A stretch of DNA of 64,000 nucleotides from NCBI GenBank assembly GCA_963920665.1, contig OY987263.1, positions 30,616,547-30,680,546 of the forward strand, read 5' to 3'. The notes beneath the pieces are model-generated. The model searched no databases. It saw nothing but the letters and a program-made list of their open reading frames with translations, and was not told the DNA's origin. Shown here piece by piece: positions 25,549 to 39,108 of the stretch. The position numbers and the translations under genes are program-made. Numbering within the stretch: the stretch's first letter is position 1; each line of letters opens with the position of its first letter. This DNA is from Straminergon stramineum (taxonomy: Eukaryota > Streptophyta > Bryopsida > Hypnales > Calliergonaceae).

Positions 25549-25913
25549 TTGGTTCTTCCAATACATTGTTTGGGTCAAAGACGGGGACCACTTGAGACAA
25601 GTAACAAGTGCAAAGACTCGTTTGCACTGGCACTTGTCAGTTGGTTCTCTTCATACATTGTCTAGGTCAAAAAGGGGACTACACGAGACAAGTGTGAAGA
25701 CTCGTTTTCACTCACTTAATTGTTAGTTGGTTTTGTCCTATACATTGTCTGGGTCAAAGAAAAGGCTACTATATGAGACAAGTGACAAGGGTGAAGACTT
25801 TGTCACACTCACTTATTAGTTGGTTCTGTCCCCATACATTGTTTGGGTTTAAAAAAGGGTGTACACATGACAAGTGACAAGGGAGAAGACTCATTCGTAC
25901 TTATTTGTTAGTG
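25549..25913. repeat. Tandem array of four ~90-bp units
   Basis: Units start at 25549, 25641, 25727 and 25820. Each begins TTGGTT, then CATACATTGT-like, GGGTCAAA-like, GAGACAAGTG-like and GAAGACTCGTT-like blocks. Unit lengths are 86-93 bp and the units are diverged. Confidence 0.85.
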
Positions 25914-26576
25914 AAGTCAAGTGAGAGGGTCAATAATTCTTGTTACTTGACTCACACTCTCACTCACTCTTGTGTGAAGCTTATCTAGTTAGAGTGTTAT
26001 TGATGTAGAGATAGAAATGACTCTTTGTGGCAAGGTGAACTTGGTAGTGCAATTATTGCATTGTCTTCATGAGGAGCTCCACCATCTAGACACAAGGGCT
26101 TGTATTTTCATAGTATTCACAACTTGCTAACAAATAACTAAAATGATTTGTCATATTTGAGTGTGTGTGACTAATTACCAAAGATAAGCTATTTTAGATT
26201 TGTACATAGTAAAATATTACTATATTGTATCAATTTCCACAATAATAGAATTTTGAAGGGACTACAATCATGTAGATGACACTCATGTCCCCCCTTTCAC
26301 TAATAAGACAATTCCATATACTTCTCTTCTATCTTGAAATATATCCATGGTTTATTTGGGCAATACTTACATACCTCAAATCATTGTACTTGAGATTTCA
26401 TGCCTTCTACTCATATTTTTCTTTTGCATTAGCCATATAAGATTGTTGGAACCTAAAGTGGCTTACAATGATTTTTGAATAAACATTAGGGGTTGTGAAA
26501 CTGCAATTTAGCATTCAATTTTTAGAAAGACTTTGTTGAATGAGTTTAGAATTTCTCTCATTTAGGTGTTTCCTTA

Positions 26577-26860
26577 CATTAGGGGAAATTTTAGGCCTCT
26601 ACATCCCTGTTTCAAGGTTGTTCCCCTGCCTATTCGCTATGTTGTCCGGGAATGGATGGTTGCTATCAGTAAAATAAATATTAAAAAATAAAATTATTAT
26701 TAGTTCTGAAATGAAAAAATAAGTTGAAAGAATAAAAATTTTAATTTTTTTTAACGTGGCATGGTCTCGGCTACGTCAAACTATAGCAATGGCTTAGTTC
26801 CTACGTTCCTCGCAACCTAGGAACTCGTAGGCATGTAGAGGCTTCAAATTTCCCCTAATG
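26577..26860. mobile_element. 284-bp element with ~31-bp inverted repeats
   Basis: CATTAGGGGAAATTTTAGGC at 26577 onward, continuing CTCTACAT to 26607, matches the inverse of 26830-26860 with few mismatches. No coding capacity. A MITE-like structure. Confidence 0.7.
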
Positions 26861-27437
26861 ATCCCTGAAGTTTAGGGGAACACAAATTAGAAAATATTCT
26901 TGAAATTGCAGAAAAAACAACATTTTCTAAAAATAGGCCTATAAATCAAATCTTATGCACTACTAGAATTTATAAATATAGATTCTTAGAATCGATTGTT
27001 ATTAGTTTCTCACCTAAGAAAATTGGGGCCAAATAACAATGTATGTGTGAGATACAATTTAGCAAAGAGCAACACAATGTTTTTCTCTAGGCCATCCAAG
27101 CTTTATGCAATGTGGCTTTGTTGAGCTTTTGAGCCCTACAACTCAAATTTTACTTTGCAAAATGATCTAAAGACTTGAAATTTGAGTAGACACTCAAATT
27201 AGGAAGAAGGATGAAAAATTTTCAAAGCAAAATTAGAATGCTTTAATTTGCTCCATGTGCCTAAATTGGAGGTAAACAAATCTCCCATAACTTTTTTTTA
27301 CCAACTCTTGGATCTTTGTAAAAGTTAGATCTCTTCAAAAGGTTGTTTGAGTTTCAATCTCACAAAAGAAATTAAGAGACCATAAAAGATTTGATACATC
27401 ACTTTGGATGTCATGTACACCCAAAAATCATTTTGGA

Positions 27438-28367
27438 TTAACCCCTAAAGGACCAAGGCCTTTTTTTTGCAAAAAAACACTCAAAACTGCCATTTTTAGA
27501 GTAAAGAGTAAAAAAGAAAATTTTCATTATTTTTTGCACATCTAACTGTAGGATCTTACACCTAACTAGTATGAAAATGTGTGGAAAAAAGTTCAGAAAT
27601 TTTGACCACATAGATTGCAAGATATCTATGTTTAAAGCGAAGAAAATAAATTTTTCTACACATTGTGGGAATGGGTTATTTAACTTTAAACCTTCTTAAC
27701 TTTAATTTTTTGCACTACAGAGTTTTGAGCTTTAAATATTTATGGTGAAGAATTGAGTTGAGACTCTAGGAAAAAAAAGAAAATACAAAAAAAATTAATT
27801 TCTATTCTTTTAAAAATTGTTAAGTAGATGTAGGTACAAGATAGAAGGAAAATCTAAATTATTAATATCTCTAAGATGGAATTAAAATGCACTAATCCTA
27901 ATGGTGAGATTGTTTTAGAAAGCAAATGAAACCATGTGGACTTTGTTTTTTGAAAAAAATTGTAAAAATTGCATTCAAAAATGAATCCTGCAAGTTATTT
28001 TTTCAGGAAGATGCTCTAATTGCCCAAAAAACAAGATTGTCCATAACTTTCTCATAACAAATCCAAATGGAATGAATAAAAGCTTTCCGTGTAAACTAAA
28101 ATATAATATGTAAGGAAAAAAATAAAAAATAAAAAAATTCAAATTTTTCAAATTTTTTTTGTTGCCCCCTCTCCCATATTTTGAGCTTATTTGGGTATAA
28201 CTTTTTTTCCCGGGCACCAAATGAAAAAAAATTATATTCCCACAAAGATAATCAAATTTTCTATCTTCATAAAAAGTTTCCAAAATTTTGGACAAAAACT
28301 GAGACCAAAGGTACTTGCCAAAAATCTCATTTGTCCTCCAAAGGAACATTGGTCCTATAGGGGTTAA
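27438..28367. mobile_element. TTAA-family element, 930 bp
   Basis: The left end TTAACCCCTAAAGGACCAA at 27438 and the inverse of the right end, TTAACCCCTATAGGACCAA finishing at 28367, match at 18 of 19 positions. TTAA flanks both sides and no longer flanking repeat is seen. Internal open frames (for example 28421-27975) are low-complexity, and no transposase is recognised. Confidence 0.82.
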
Positions 28368-28847
28368 AAATAACTTTAGAGGATAATGAGGGAATTTCCA
28401 CCTAGTGATTTTTCTATACAAGAAGATGGATGGATTACAAAATATACATTTTATAATTCACTTTGGAATTTTCTACCTATTCTTTGAATGGCTTTCTTTG
28501 TATGACCTTTAGCCATGAAAAGAACATTTTTTGAATTTGGGCCCACGAAATGAAGTTCAACAAGACTTCTCTCTACTCCAATTTTAAATTTTAAGTTATT
28601 CCTTAAAGTTTAATGTTTTATAGCACTTTGGGAAATTTTTTAAAATAATTATATAATGACCTAGAATTGATGCTATAATCAACTTTACTATAATATTGCC
28701 TACTTGATGAGAATTTTTCCCAATACACATATTGGTAATGCATATAAATTTATTTTATTTTATTTTATTTTCCAAAAATCAAAGTAACTTCAAATCATCA
28801 CAAGAAAGTTAGATTTCATTTACATTTAAAATTTTTATTCTATTTTG

Positions 28848-29550
28848 TCATGACTCTTGTCACCACCCTTTGATGATGGATGAATGCATTGATAGATGAG
28901 AGAATTTATGATGATTGTGTCATGGCCTTCATGTCATGCCCTTTGATGGATAAATGCATTGATGAATAAACTAATTCATGATGAAATGTGCACTAGTGTA
29001 CAAGCAAAGATTGCCTAGAGATAGATTTTTCTAGATGGTGGATTTCTATACTTGAGGTAGACAACTCTAGTTGGATAACAAGGGCATTCGAGTGGTTGGA
29101 GGTAGATATCTCCAAATGATGGATTTATGTAGTGGAGTTAGACAACTCTACTCGGATGACTAATGCACTGGAATTAGTTAATTCCCAAAGGAAGACAAGT
29201 GGTTGGAACTTGAAGTTAGACAATTCCAAGTAGAAGATCAAGATGTGATTTAGAGAAGTACAACTAAGACTTATACTTTAGTGGATGGTTTTAGATAGAA
29301 CCAAGGACAGAAACCTAAAGATAGAAAAGAAGTCTTAATCTATCTTAAAGACTAATAGTCTTTATTGATAGTCTCTAATATATAAGGTGGAGCTTGGAAG
29401 TGAGGAGAGTCTCTTTGGGAATTGATCTCTATGGTTGGGTGATTTGAGCTCTTTGTAGAAGCATTCTTGTTAATAAATATATTTTGTGTTTGTTTTAAGA
29501 GTTCTTTGTGATTTGAAGTTACAAGCCGTGGGAGGTATATAACAAATACA
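28848..29550. mobile_element. Possible solo LTR of a retrotransposon
   Basis: The stretch has a TATATAAGGTGGAGCTTGG motif near 29379, then a downstream CATTCTTGTTAATAAATAT signal, the order expected of an LTR promoter and polyadenylation site. A ~65-bp direct repeat (GATGGATGAATGCATTGAT / GATGGATAAATGCATTGAT) lies near its start. Exact ends and target duplication were not found. Confidence 0.3.
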
Positions 29551-30372
29551 TTAGATAACCACATAATTTGTGATATTAATTATCTATTATTATGTAAACA
29601 AGGAGTCTAAGAGTCTTCCCACTTACATAATTGAAATAAAAATATTTCAATTGAAAATTTTCTCAATGAAAAGTCTTCATAATTTTTGTATCAAAAATAA
29701 AATGACAATATGAACCAACCCTATTTTTTAGCACCATAGGGATGATTGTACCAATTGAAAATAAATCTCAACTTTATGCTATGTAAAAGTAAACTTTTCT
29801 GGAAATAAAAATCATTATTGTTTTAAAGTATGGAAGAATTTTCCAAATTTGGATGGAAAAATGAATGAACATAGTGCAATACTATTTTTTGGATCTAAAG
29901 ATGGATGAATGTAGAAATATAGTGTTTCATCAAATTTTAAGTGATGGGTATGCCAACAAGTTTTCAAAAAGTAAAAGAAAGCCTTGATATGGATTGTTCA
30001 AACGTGAAAAATTTATATGAGGCAATTGTGTATTATGCCTAAAAAAGAACATCTACAAATTCCTCAAAATAATTTGTGCATTTTAAAAAAATGAACCTGA
30101 TTAAAAATAACAATTAATTATTTGAGTGTGAAGGTATATGAAGTGATACTTGTTCAAATTTAAACGAAGATAGAAGTATGTAAATATTGAATCCATGATA
30201 AGTTTATCCTTTTATATAAGCTTTTATATAATTAGAATATACTTTTCATTATTATTTTTACTTGCATAAAAACGAATTTTCCATTTTTGATGTGCCAATT
30301 TTATAGAAAAATAATTGCTGTGATTTTATAAAGTTAAAGGTGGTGATAAAAAATCCATTCATTATAATATAT

Positions 30373-30411
<39 letters not shown>

Positions 30412-32220
30412 ATAATCTAGGATTTTTACAATAAAGGAAGGTTAGAATGACAAATACCTTTGTTTAATTTAAAACTAGAACACATTTTAAATGAACAAAT
30501 TTTAAATAAAAAAACACAATACTATATAACCCATTGAGCTTGTAATTGCAAAAATTCTTCCAAACTTTTGGATTTTTTAAAAATTTCATAATAGAATAGA
30601 AACAAAACAAGTCAAACTTCATTTTTTTAGCTCAAATCTAATACCCAAAATGGTTATTTTGAAAGTGACAATCAAGGTTGACCAATGTACATCTACTTTT
30701 TGGTTGCAGGGACTTCTAGGGATTAAAGACATTGAAACAAATGTTGCGAAAAACTACATTGAGTAGGTACATATCTAGATTCATTTAAACCTTTCAATTC
30801 CTTCAAATTCTTTTAGGTACATGTCTAGATATTCGTGTTGATTGCATAGATGTTAGAAATCTTGCATTGCATCAAATGGTACATGATTTGCTGCACTTCA
30901 AGTAGTAGAAGTTCTTCAAATACCCCAATGTACACTAATATTATTCTTAAAATAAACTAATATACCACAATGCATACTAATATATATATATATACTTTTG
31001 CATATGACAATATATACAAATGCAATGATTTGTAAGTAGGTACTAATAACCTTACTTTTCAAGAAAGTAACCCTCAAACCCCAAGCTAGTCACCATGAGA
31101 ATCATCCTTTTTGATACCATGTGAATCATTTTCTTAAGAAAACACAAGCAATCATTGGAGGTCAAACTAGTGTGCAAGACCTCCCCTTTTTCACACAAAA
31201 TTCCAAAAATGAACATCTGCACTTTTGTCTTTTGTCTTATATTTATCTAGGAGGATTCTGTGTCATCCATCAGACAGTTGGAATCCACGGCAACATAAGT
31301 AGCTCAACTGGTAACTTGCTAAAAATTCCAAGGTTCTACTTGCTTACTCCTCACTGCTGGGATCGTCACAGTATTCAACTGATTTTCAATTGATCACCTC
31401 ACTCAAAGGTGAGTGAAAATGATCCTCAGTGACTAGGGCTTGAAAATAAGCCTGGTAGTTCCCCATAGAAAATGCCACAGTTGGAGACGTTCTCCTATGA
31501 TACACTGAGGTAACAAGCATCCAACCCACTCCAAAGATGTACCTTGAAACCTTGTGACCTAAAATTTAATTAGTAAGCTACATGAAAGACAAGTAGAGGT
31601 CAGCTTTTGTCACAAACTAGGCACCCAAAATGCAGCAAAAATGCACCTACAATGATTACGCAGGAACTTGTAACATTGTGATTCCAGTTGTTTCATGTAA
31701 AAGAACAAAGGATTTGATATTCGAGACGGTGATTTACAAGAGGTCTACGCATGTTTAACAACAGTGTAATGCAACCACGGCATTGTGAAGGGAGTCACGA
31801 AGGCAAGACTGGACGAAAAAAACGCTGCAACAGCGATGAAACAACAATACAGGTGAAGTCTTCACCGTCCGACTTCGACTGGTAAAGATGCTAAAAGCAC
31901 AGGCCACAATATGTGGTTTCGTATTCCGATTCAAATAACAAGGTTTACACAAGGCTAAGAATATCCTCTACCTCAGTAGAAGCTCCTCAAGCCTTGTAAT
32001 TGATCAGTGACAATTCAGACTATCTTCTTTGCCTCCTAGCAAAATGGTAATCTGCACATGGAATTTGAAATGATCCAAAAGCTAAAAGATATGGAAACCG
32101 ACTTACACTTGTTCTTGATGAATTGAAATCTCATTGCTGCAACCTCGAAACTTCTCCATCCTTAGCATCAGAATGCTTGTGGGGAGTCGTTTATGCCAAT
32201 ATAACAAAAAATTGCTTTTC
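29551..32220. other. AT-rich intergenic DNA with (TA)n tract
   Basis: A (TA)n run is at about 30,372-30,406 and a shorter one near 30,980. The 3' untranslated region of the URH1-like gene should lie just below 32,221. Otherwise nothing recognised. Confidence 0.6.
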
Positions 32221-35200
32221 TTAAGAGCTGCAGAGGTATTTCTTTACAAGCGTTCGAACACCATCCACATCAACTGTGATTCCAACGTCGATAGGAGGAA
32301 CGCCAATCCAGGGGTTGTCCCCCACCCAACTGTCGACCAAAGGAAACCAGAATTGGGGGGTGAGGAAAGGACCAAAGGAAACCATGTGCTCACGAGGAAT
32401 TACTGGCTCATTTGAATTTACTGACATATGCTACATTAAATATGATATTTTCATTAACTACGAACCCTAACTCTGAATGTCTACAACTCTGCTAATTTTA
32501 CCAATGCAAAGTGTAAACTAGAAATCTTGATTTCAAGAACAGTGTCAGGTAATTAATAGGTAATTAACAATATTGGGTAACCAGCGCTAAACATCATTAT
32601 AAATGTAATGTCCGACTGCATAACTAAATATTAGACAAAAGAGGTCAAATTGTTACCGTCAAAAATAATCCCTGGTGCTTGAACTAAAAAATAGTAAGAC
32701 CATTTTGAAGGAATAGAGTTTACGATGGTAGCTTTTCAAACATATTACTACCATCCATTATTGCAGGCCGTGCATTCTTCTTTCCAATGGTATTTTACAA
32801 CTTTCCTAGAACTTTTCCTAGAACCTTCCAAATGATTCATTTCAACTCCTAAACATTGAGGTGCCCAAGTTAGACAGATTAGCCACTAATCTGCCCAACA
32901 TAAGAATAAGAAATCCACTACGGAAGCTCAGAGTTGATCATAATAGCTCTCAAAAACATAATTCTACTTTCCAAAAATGTAGTCTGGTTTATTCTTTGTA
33001 CTGATACATTATATTACCTTCCTTAAGCTTCCTAGATGATTCATGTCAGCTTTTATGAATATGGAAGTGGTCACTTTAGGCCAGTAGGCACTTCGGAGTT
33101 CAGAGTTTCGGTAGAGTTTAACATGTTTCTCAATTCATCTTCCATAATCTGAAGACGCTAAGTTATGACAGCACATCAAGAGTTCAATAAATAGTGCAAA
33201 GCAACGTACTTTTTCAGTCCGTAATCAAGGAGGGTATGACCCACACATCGCCCCTGCGTCTCAACTCGCACAGCTCCCTTTCTAAACGTAAAAAGCGAGG
33301 GGTCGAGCAGTGCTGCCATGCATGTAGGATCATGAAGAAAAATACCTGTAAAACATGAATAAGTGTAGGTCAGCACCTATGATAAACACCCCAAAATTCG
33401 TCAGCATGCACCTATTCTCTCCAAAATAATGACATGCTAGAGGCTTTGGTGAAGATTCTGAAAACGACTTATGCATGGCGATAAGAGACGACAATACTCA
33501 AATATCATAACAAGGATCTTTAAGTGGCAAGTGTAAACTCGTGCAGAAAGGAGACTGCAATGTAATGGGGGTAGTACCATCAAAATGGTCAGACTCGATA
33601 TGCCACTTGTGATAAAAGCGACAACAGTCGTAAACATATTGTCCATACTTCCCGCCTGAATCCCTTATATCACATAAATCTTGTCCTGCAAATTACACCA
33701 CAGAATTAGGAGAAAGCAGGCTAGTTTTGTATATTTATCCAAATTGATGAGATTTCTTTTTGACAATTTCAATGCAACGGAAAAGACTAGAACCCCAGCT
33801 TTTTCAAACAATAAGGAAGAAAATAAGATGAAGGACCTGATCCCATCCCATATTCACTGACCCCTGTTACCAACAACTCATCTATTCTCATACACTTGGT
33901 TGTACTTCTTCGAAAGTGGTGTAAGCATGACTAGACTCTAGCACCCAAAGTAGCCTCTTCGCCACTCTATAATGATCTCCCCAAAATCACACTTCTGAAT
34001 ATGTTTACTGATGCAAATAGCATCCTCTTAACTGAACTCTGAGCACGTAGCAGCATGTTTGACTTGCAAGCAATCAAAAGACGACATCAGAGAGCTTACC
34101 ACTAAAAACCACCTGAGTGGTCAAATTTATGCCTATTGCAAGAGTGTTTAACCCAGCCGTGAACACTAAATCTGCAGCTTCAGGGTCACCAAAAATCTGC
34201 AATCCAATCATGCAAAAACCCGTGACTTAGATTACACAAAAAGTCAGAACCTACCAGAAGATACCAATTACTCCACAATTTGACCGTACATCATAAAGAT
34301 CAAAACCTAATGAGGGCAATCAAACAGCACACCAGTGATGTGGAGTGGGGCCTGATCCTCACGTTTCTGGAATGAGACTTTTGCCTTTTCAAACTTACAT
34401 TGGCTTCTGCAGCAGGATTCACATTTCCACATGCATTGAAGGCACCCCCAAGGACCACAAGTTGCCCAATATTCTTGGCAAAACCAGGGTCCTTCCGGAT
34501 AGCCTGCAAAAAATGACATTCATAAGATATGAATTGCTGGAACAAGTGATGAGTTACAGTAGCTAAATGCATCAAGTCCTAGATTCAAAGTACACCACGA
34601 GATTTCACATACAATACCGGATGTCACAGTCCAAAAACAACTACTAACCAGTGCGATGTTGGTGAGGGGGCCTAGAGCAACCACTGTAACTTCGCGAGGA
34701 AACTCCGCTACTTTCTCCACAAGAAAGTCTGCAGCACTAATTGATAATTTTTGACCTTTGGGTTTGGCTTGGTAAGTTTCTCCAAGTCCGTCTGATCCAT
34801 GAACAAAATACGCAATTCGAGGTTTCACGCGCTGTCCAAGAATCCAAAAATGACAAGTTCATGCAAGTGCAGATTACATGCGCAACCATGAAGTCGAAAA
34901 CTATTTGGACAAAGATAAAAACTCTCCTAACTTTCGATTAAGTCATGGTTACCCCGAAGCAAATGTTTCCAAATTTTGCTGATTCAGAACACATAATATC
35001 ATATCAACGAATTACAATACTGTACAGTAGCAGCTATTAGGACTTAGGATCGTATCAACATCGGTACTTCTCAATGCAGATTTAAAGTATCAAACCCCTA
35101 AAACAATGGAGAAAAAAAGAATTCAACCATCATTGTGCCTGAAGGTACATGTCCAGATCATCGTATAAAATAGTCCAAAGGAAACATGGGAATACCTGTA

Positions 35201-37149
35201 TTGATTCTGATGGGCCCTCAGCAACTGGTAAGTCGGGAAAACCTGCCATTTCACACTAATCAATGCAAACAGATCGTCAGCTTATACAGGGAGGATTCGC
35301 ACGGGAGTAAGCAGAAAAAATCTGAAATAAGTTCTCGCTCTGTTAGAGTCGAAAATCTCAAAGTTTCAGGTTCCTAAATTTTTGTGCTAGTTGAATGTCA
35401 GTCGATACTGCAAAGGAATATTTAGAAACTCTCAATACCAACAAATAGAAGCGTTCAAGAACTGCATGCTTTCAAAAATGATGCACTTACCAAAAGTTCA
35501 AAAAAAGTAAACTTAGATTAGCTCATCTTACATCATAAGAATAATTGCGAAATCATCGAAAATACCTTCAGAAGAACAACTAAAACAAAGAGACAATATC
35601 AATACTAATAAAGAAATAATACTCACCAGATGGAGGGCATTGATCGTCGCCAATTCCGTGTCTACATTACCAAAAATGGTGGTAAATCCTATAACTTCGA
35701 TCTCAGGGGCTTGAAATGCCATAAAAATCGCCATCATGTCATCTGCACAACATAGAACACATTCGTGTCACATGCAGGATCACAAAATCATATTGCAACA
35801 CCATATCGATAATTAAAACATCAAAATTGTGATTTACAATGAAAACTCGATCCTTCCATGCTGAGATTCTTCATAAATTATACAGCTGCTTGCATAGTTG
35901 TCTTATAAAGAAGAACTGGAATTGACGGAACTGCCATGATGCAAACGCTCCATGAAGTTCGGAATATGAGCAGGTAGTCAGACATATGATTTCCACTCTC
36001 CAGGTTACAAGTTAATAATGCTGCCACATAATCCCTAAAAGACCGAGATTTCATGGTATTTAATGACCGATGAAATTATAGAAATTCAAACGAGTTGCCT
36101 AGCAAACCATACCAAACTATTGATGCACTTATCAGGAATACAATCCGTCAATTTGTGTTCGGTAGGTTCACAATACTCTTTCAAACTTAAAAAACAGCAT
36201 GACAAAATCTATTCGCAAACCAAAAAAATCATCAATCATGATCACCGCAGACCACCACAAGCTACAGAAAACGCAATTTCCATCCTACAGAAAAAAACAA
36301 GATTTCCAATCCTCCACACCCACACTATTATCCTGAAACACCTCTCATTCCCCGTGCGTCCAAAACAACAACAAAATCAAGACGAATGTTGAGGGTGTCG
36401 TCTTGCAAGTTTCCAAATGTAAGAAAATCCACACAAACCCCCAAACCTTGGAAACCAAGAAAATTCCAAGAAATTTGAGATTCAGAACTCCAAACGACAC
36501 CCAGCTGACCAGCTTCGAGAAACCTTTCAACGCCTGAATCCTTTTTTGAATTTTCGCACATCTTTGCTTACATCTTTGTACGAAAAATTTACCTCAATTT
36601 CATCAATTGATCAAACAGAAAGGTCATCTTCTAAAGAGTCAAGAAAAGATGTTTGTACGAAACATTGACCTGAAGCACTTGAAGCGCTCTCTTCATCATC
36701 CAGAATTCTGTTCATCATCCAGAGTGTCATCCAGAATATGGATGTCGAAAGCGCTTCGGGGTTAAGACCAAAACAAGGTTACAGAGTCTCCCCCTCCTAC
36801 AAACCACCAACTGACAGCAATGTGACAAATGCCCTACGCGAAAACCCAGATTCACACCAAATCCATCACAAGAGCATTATCTATCAGATACCATATCCAT
36901 TCTTATCAATAACATACCAAATCACAAGAGCATTAGGTCGATAATTCCATCACTCCCCCAACAGAATCAAGCCAAACCCAACCGGAAACTCCTCAAATCG
37001 AAACTGGATCCCCAAGGCGCACATATGAATCCCGAGAGAGGCCTACCAATGCCGGGATCCGTGTCGATGATGACCTTTCTTCGTGGAGCTCGAGTCTTGG
37101 AAATTCCACTGGGGGCGTTCGTTTCCATCGTGGCCTCCGCGACCTCCAT
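32221..37149 (-). CDS. URH1: Uridine/inosine nucleoside hydrolase, URH1/NSH1-like
   Basis: Hydrolyses the N-glycosidic bond of ribonucleosides (uridine mainly in plant URH1/NSH1), probably in the cytosol since no signal peptide is seen. Exons on the minus strand: 37149-37047, 35742-35627, 35255-35196, 34831-34649, 34503-34399, 34196-34100, 33685-33578, 33345-33210, 32329-32221. They total 1,017 bases, 338 aa, the family's usual length. The calcium/ribose site DTDPGIDD is at residues 29-36; GNVNPAAEAN at 180-189 supplies the Asn/Glu/Asn ribose contacts (N181, E187, N189); the catalytic-pocket His-Asp is H262-D263 in IFLHDP. Assignment to the URH1 side rests on CEMAGFPDLPVAEG, INLTTQ and the C-terminal VRVETQGRCVGHTL. 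The start is the first ATG of the exon; a second in-frame ATG is seven codons on. The gene is divergent from the URH2-like gene at 43,793. No damage is seen. Confidence 0.93.
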
Positions 37150-37460
37150 CGCCTTCCTGCGAGCGTCTCGAGAATTTGAAACGGACGGGGATTAACTTAG
37201 TGCAGCGCTGCTGTTATGGTACAGAGTCTGTCGCGTTGCAGAGAGCGCAAGTTTGTGATTCAAAAGATTGAGAGGAAATGGAGAGAGAAAGAGTGAGCGA
37301 AAGTGAGAGAGAGAATGTGAGTGAGTGATTTCGGTGGAGGAGGATCGGCTTAGAGGGGGTGCACAGGAGCATGAAAGCTCCGTTGGAGGAAAGATGGAAG
37401 GAAGGAGGACTGCAGCCATCGTGTTGGCTGACAGGGTGAGGGGATGAACACTTTTTCATC
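37150..37460 (-). promoter_or_regulatory. Probable leader/core promoter of the URH1-like gene, CT-rich
   Basis: Immediately upstream of the ATG the transcribed strand has a CT-rich run (37,268-37,335; GA-rich on the plus strand), the kind of pyrimidine patch common in plant core promoters and leaders. No clear TATA box was picked out. Inference from position and composition only. Confidence 0.35.
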
Positions 37461-37860
37461 GGAACTAAGTTCGGGATGCAGTTGATGGATGAAGGCCTCC
37501 TTTCCGACGTCCGTCAGTTCGTCTTTTCTTCGTTCGTCACTGCAACTCATGCGTTCTTTCGTCAGTCGAAGTTTTTTCGTTCGTTGAACCTAGCTTTGCA
37601 ATTGCAGTGGGACAGCGCCAGGAGCCTATGTAGCATTAGGGGAGACTTTGTAGGGGGAATCCTTGTTGGGGGAATGCTCTGTTCCCAAACTTGCTTAACC
37701 CTTAAACAACACCAAGGATGTTTTGTGTCCGATGGACGACATAGAATTTTCCTATGTAGGATAGAAGAGCAATTGTTCATCCTTGGAATTTTGTGCAAAA
37801 AGGAGAGATCTTGCATAATAATTTGACCTCCAATAAGTATTTTTGGATTTCATAAGGTAG

Positions 37861-38463
37861 ATGATGTCACATGGTCAATAGTTCCCCCATGAAGGGTTAA
37901 CCCCTAATGACCCAAGTGACCATTTTGTAGGTTGTTGCCCCTCTTCTAGGGCCGCCCCTTCTAAAATTTTGAGTTTTTTAAAAATAAAAATTACTTCTAC
38001 AATACAAACTATGTTATGAACCCAATGGTGGTAATTTCTCCAAATTCCGTTTTAAAATCGACCTTGTGGAATTTCTTAACCCCTAAAGGACAATTGTGTG
38101 TTGAATGGCAAGAAAATATGAAAATTTGACTAGTCTAATAATACCAACTAGGCACAATAGCAAAAAGTGTTAGTTTGGAGGACCTTAAAGCAAGGTGCTC
38201 TAAAATCAACCCTACCCTAAATGTGACCATTAATAGAGAGGTAAATTTTGCTTTGTTCAATGTACCAATGGTGTACATTTTTAGGAGGTGGATGCTTTTA
38301 GTGATTAACACATTTCAACTTCAAAAATTTGTAACTAATTCCATGAAGGTCCAAAAAAAATTAAACTACTTGAATTAGATGCCAATTCCCTTTTTCTTCC
38401 TCCAAAAATTTACTTCAAATTGTTTCAAGGAGTTTAGCTTCCCCCTAGAAATGCAAGTAGCTC
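37861..38463. repeat. Unpaired TTAA-family termini
   Basis: TTAACCCCTAATGACCCAAG starts at 37897 and TTAACCCCTAAAGGACAATT at 38076. Both face right and no opposite ends were found, so they are probably fragments of the same family. Confidence 0.55.
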
Positions 38464-39108
38464 TTAACCCCTAAATGCCCAAGGCCTATTTGGAGCTCCT
38501 TGAAATTTGCTCTAAATTAAACAAAAAGTCAACATTTTCATAAGTTGTACCAATTTCTTTTGAATTGTAACCGTACAAAGTTAAACTAGACATGTTAGAG
38601 ATCACATAGGAAAAGAAAACATAACAATATCACTTATATATTGAAAGATTATAATGTTTGATCATGAGGGTGTAAAAACTGTGAAAATTTTTCGATTCAC
38701 TTTTTGCATGTCAACTCTAAAAATTTAGTCACTAAAAAAATATGAGGTTATAGGGCCGAGCATGCACAAACCCATTCAATTTATGTTTTTTCAAAATGTA
38801 TTCTACAATTTTTTTAAATGAATTTCTAATGTGATTTTGCCTCCAACATCTAGTGTATTTGAGGCTCATTTTCAAGAGCCCTCAACACTACGGGAAGTCA
38901 AGATTGCAATGGGCATCCTTGCACTAAATCTTCAATAGAAAAATCATAATCCTTTATTTTTCAGATCAACTTTTTGATCCTAAAACTAGACTTCAAAAAG
39001 AATTCTCCAAAAATATAAACTAATAATAATAGCAATTTGGTTGGGTTTTACTTAACTTCAAAGTTTTCAAAACACCAGAATCTAGTGCCTTGGGCATTTA
39101 GGGGTTAA
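38464..39108. mobile_element. TTAA-family element, 645 bp, perfect 22-bp ends
   Basis: The left terminus TTAACCCCTAAATGCCCAAG (38464 on, continuing GC) is repeated exactly as the inverse at the right end finishing at 39108, 22 matching bases including TTAA. Flanks beyond TTAA differ (CTC before, AAGG after). The interior differs from the 940-bp copies, so it is a separate subfamily. No coding sequence. Confidence 0.85.

Noticed and set aside
27975..28421. 148-codon minus-strand ORF
   Set aside because: Lies across the end of a TTAA-family element; Phe/Tyr/Lys-rich low-complexity composition and no matching ORF in other copies.
36063..36561. ORFs on both strands between exons 1 and 2 of the URH1-like gene
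   Set aside because: They lie in intron 1, oppose each other and have no family similarity.
37695..37900. A possible 206-bp TTAA element (TTAACCCTTAAAC ... AAGGGTTAA)
   Set aside because: Inverted match is only about ten bases and overlaps another terminus at 37897; too weak to call.
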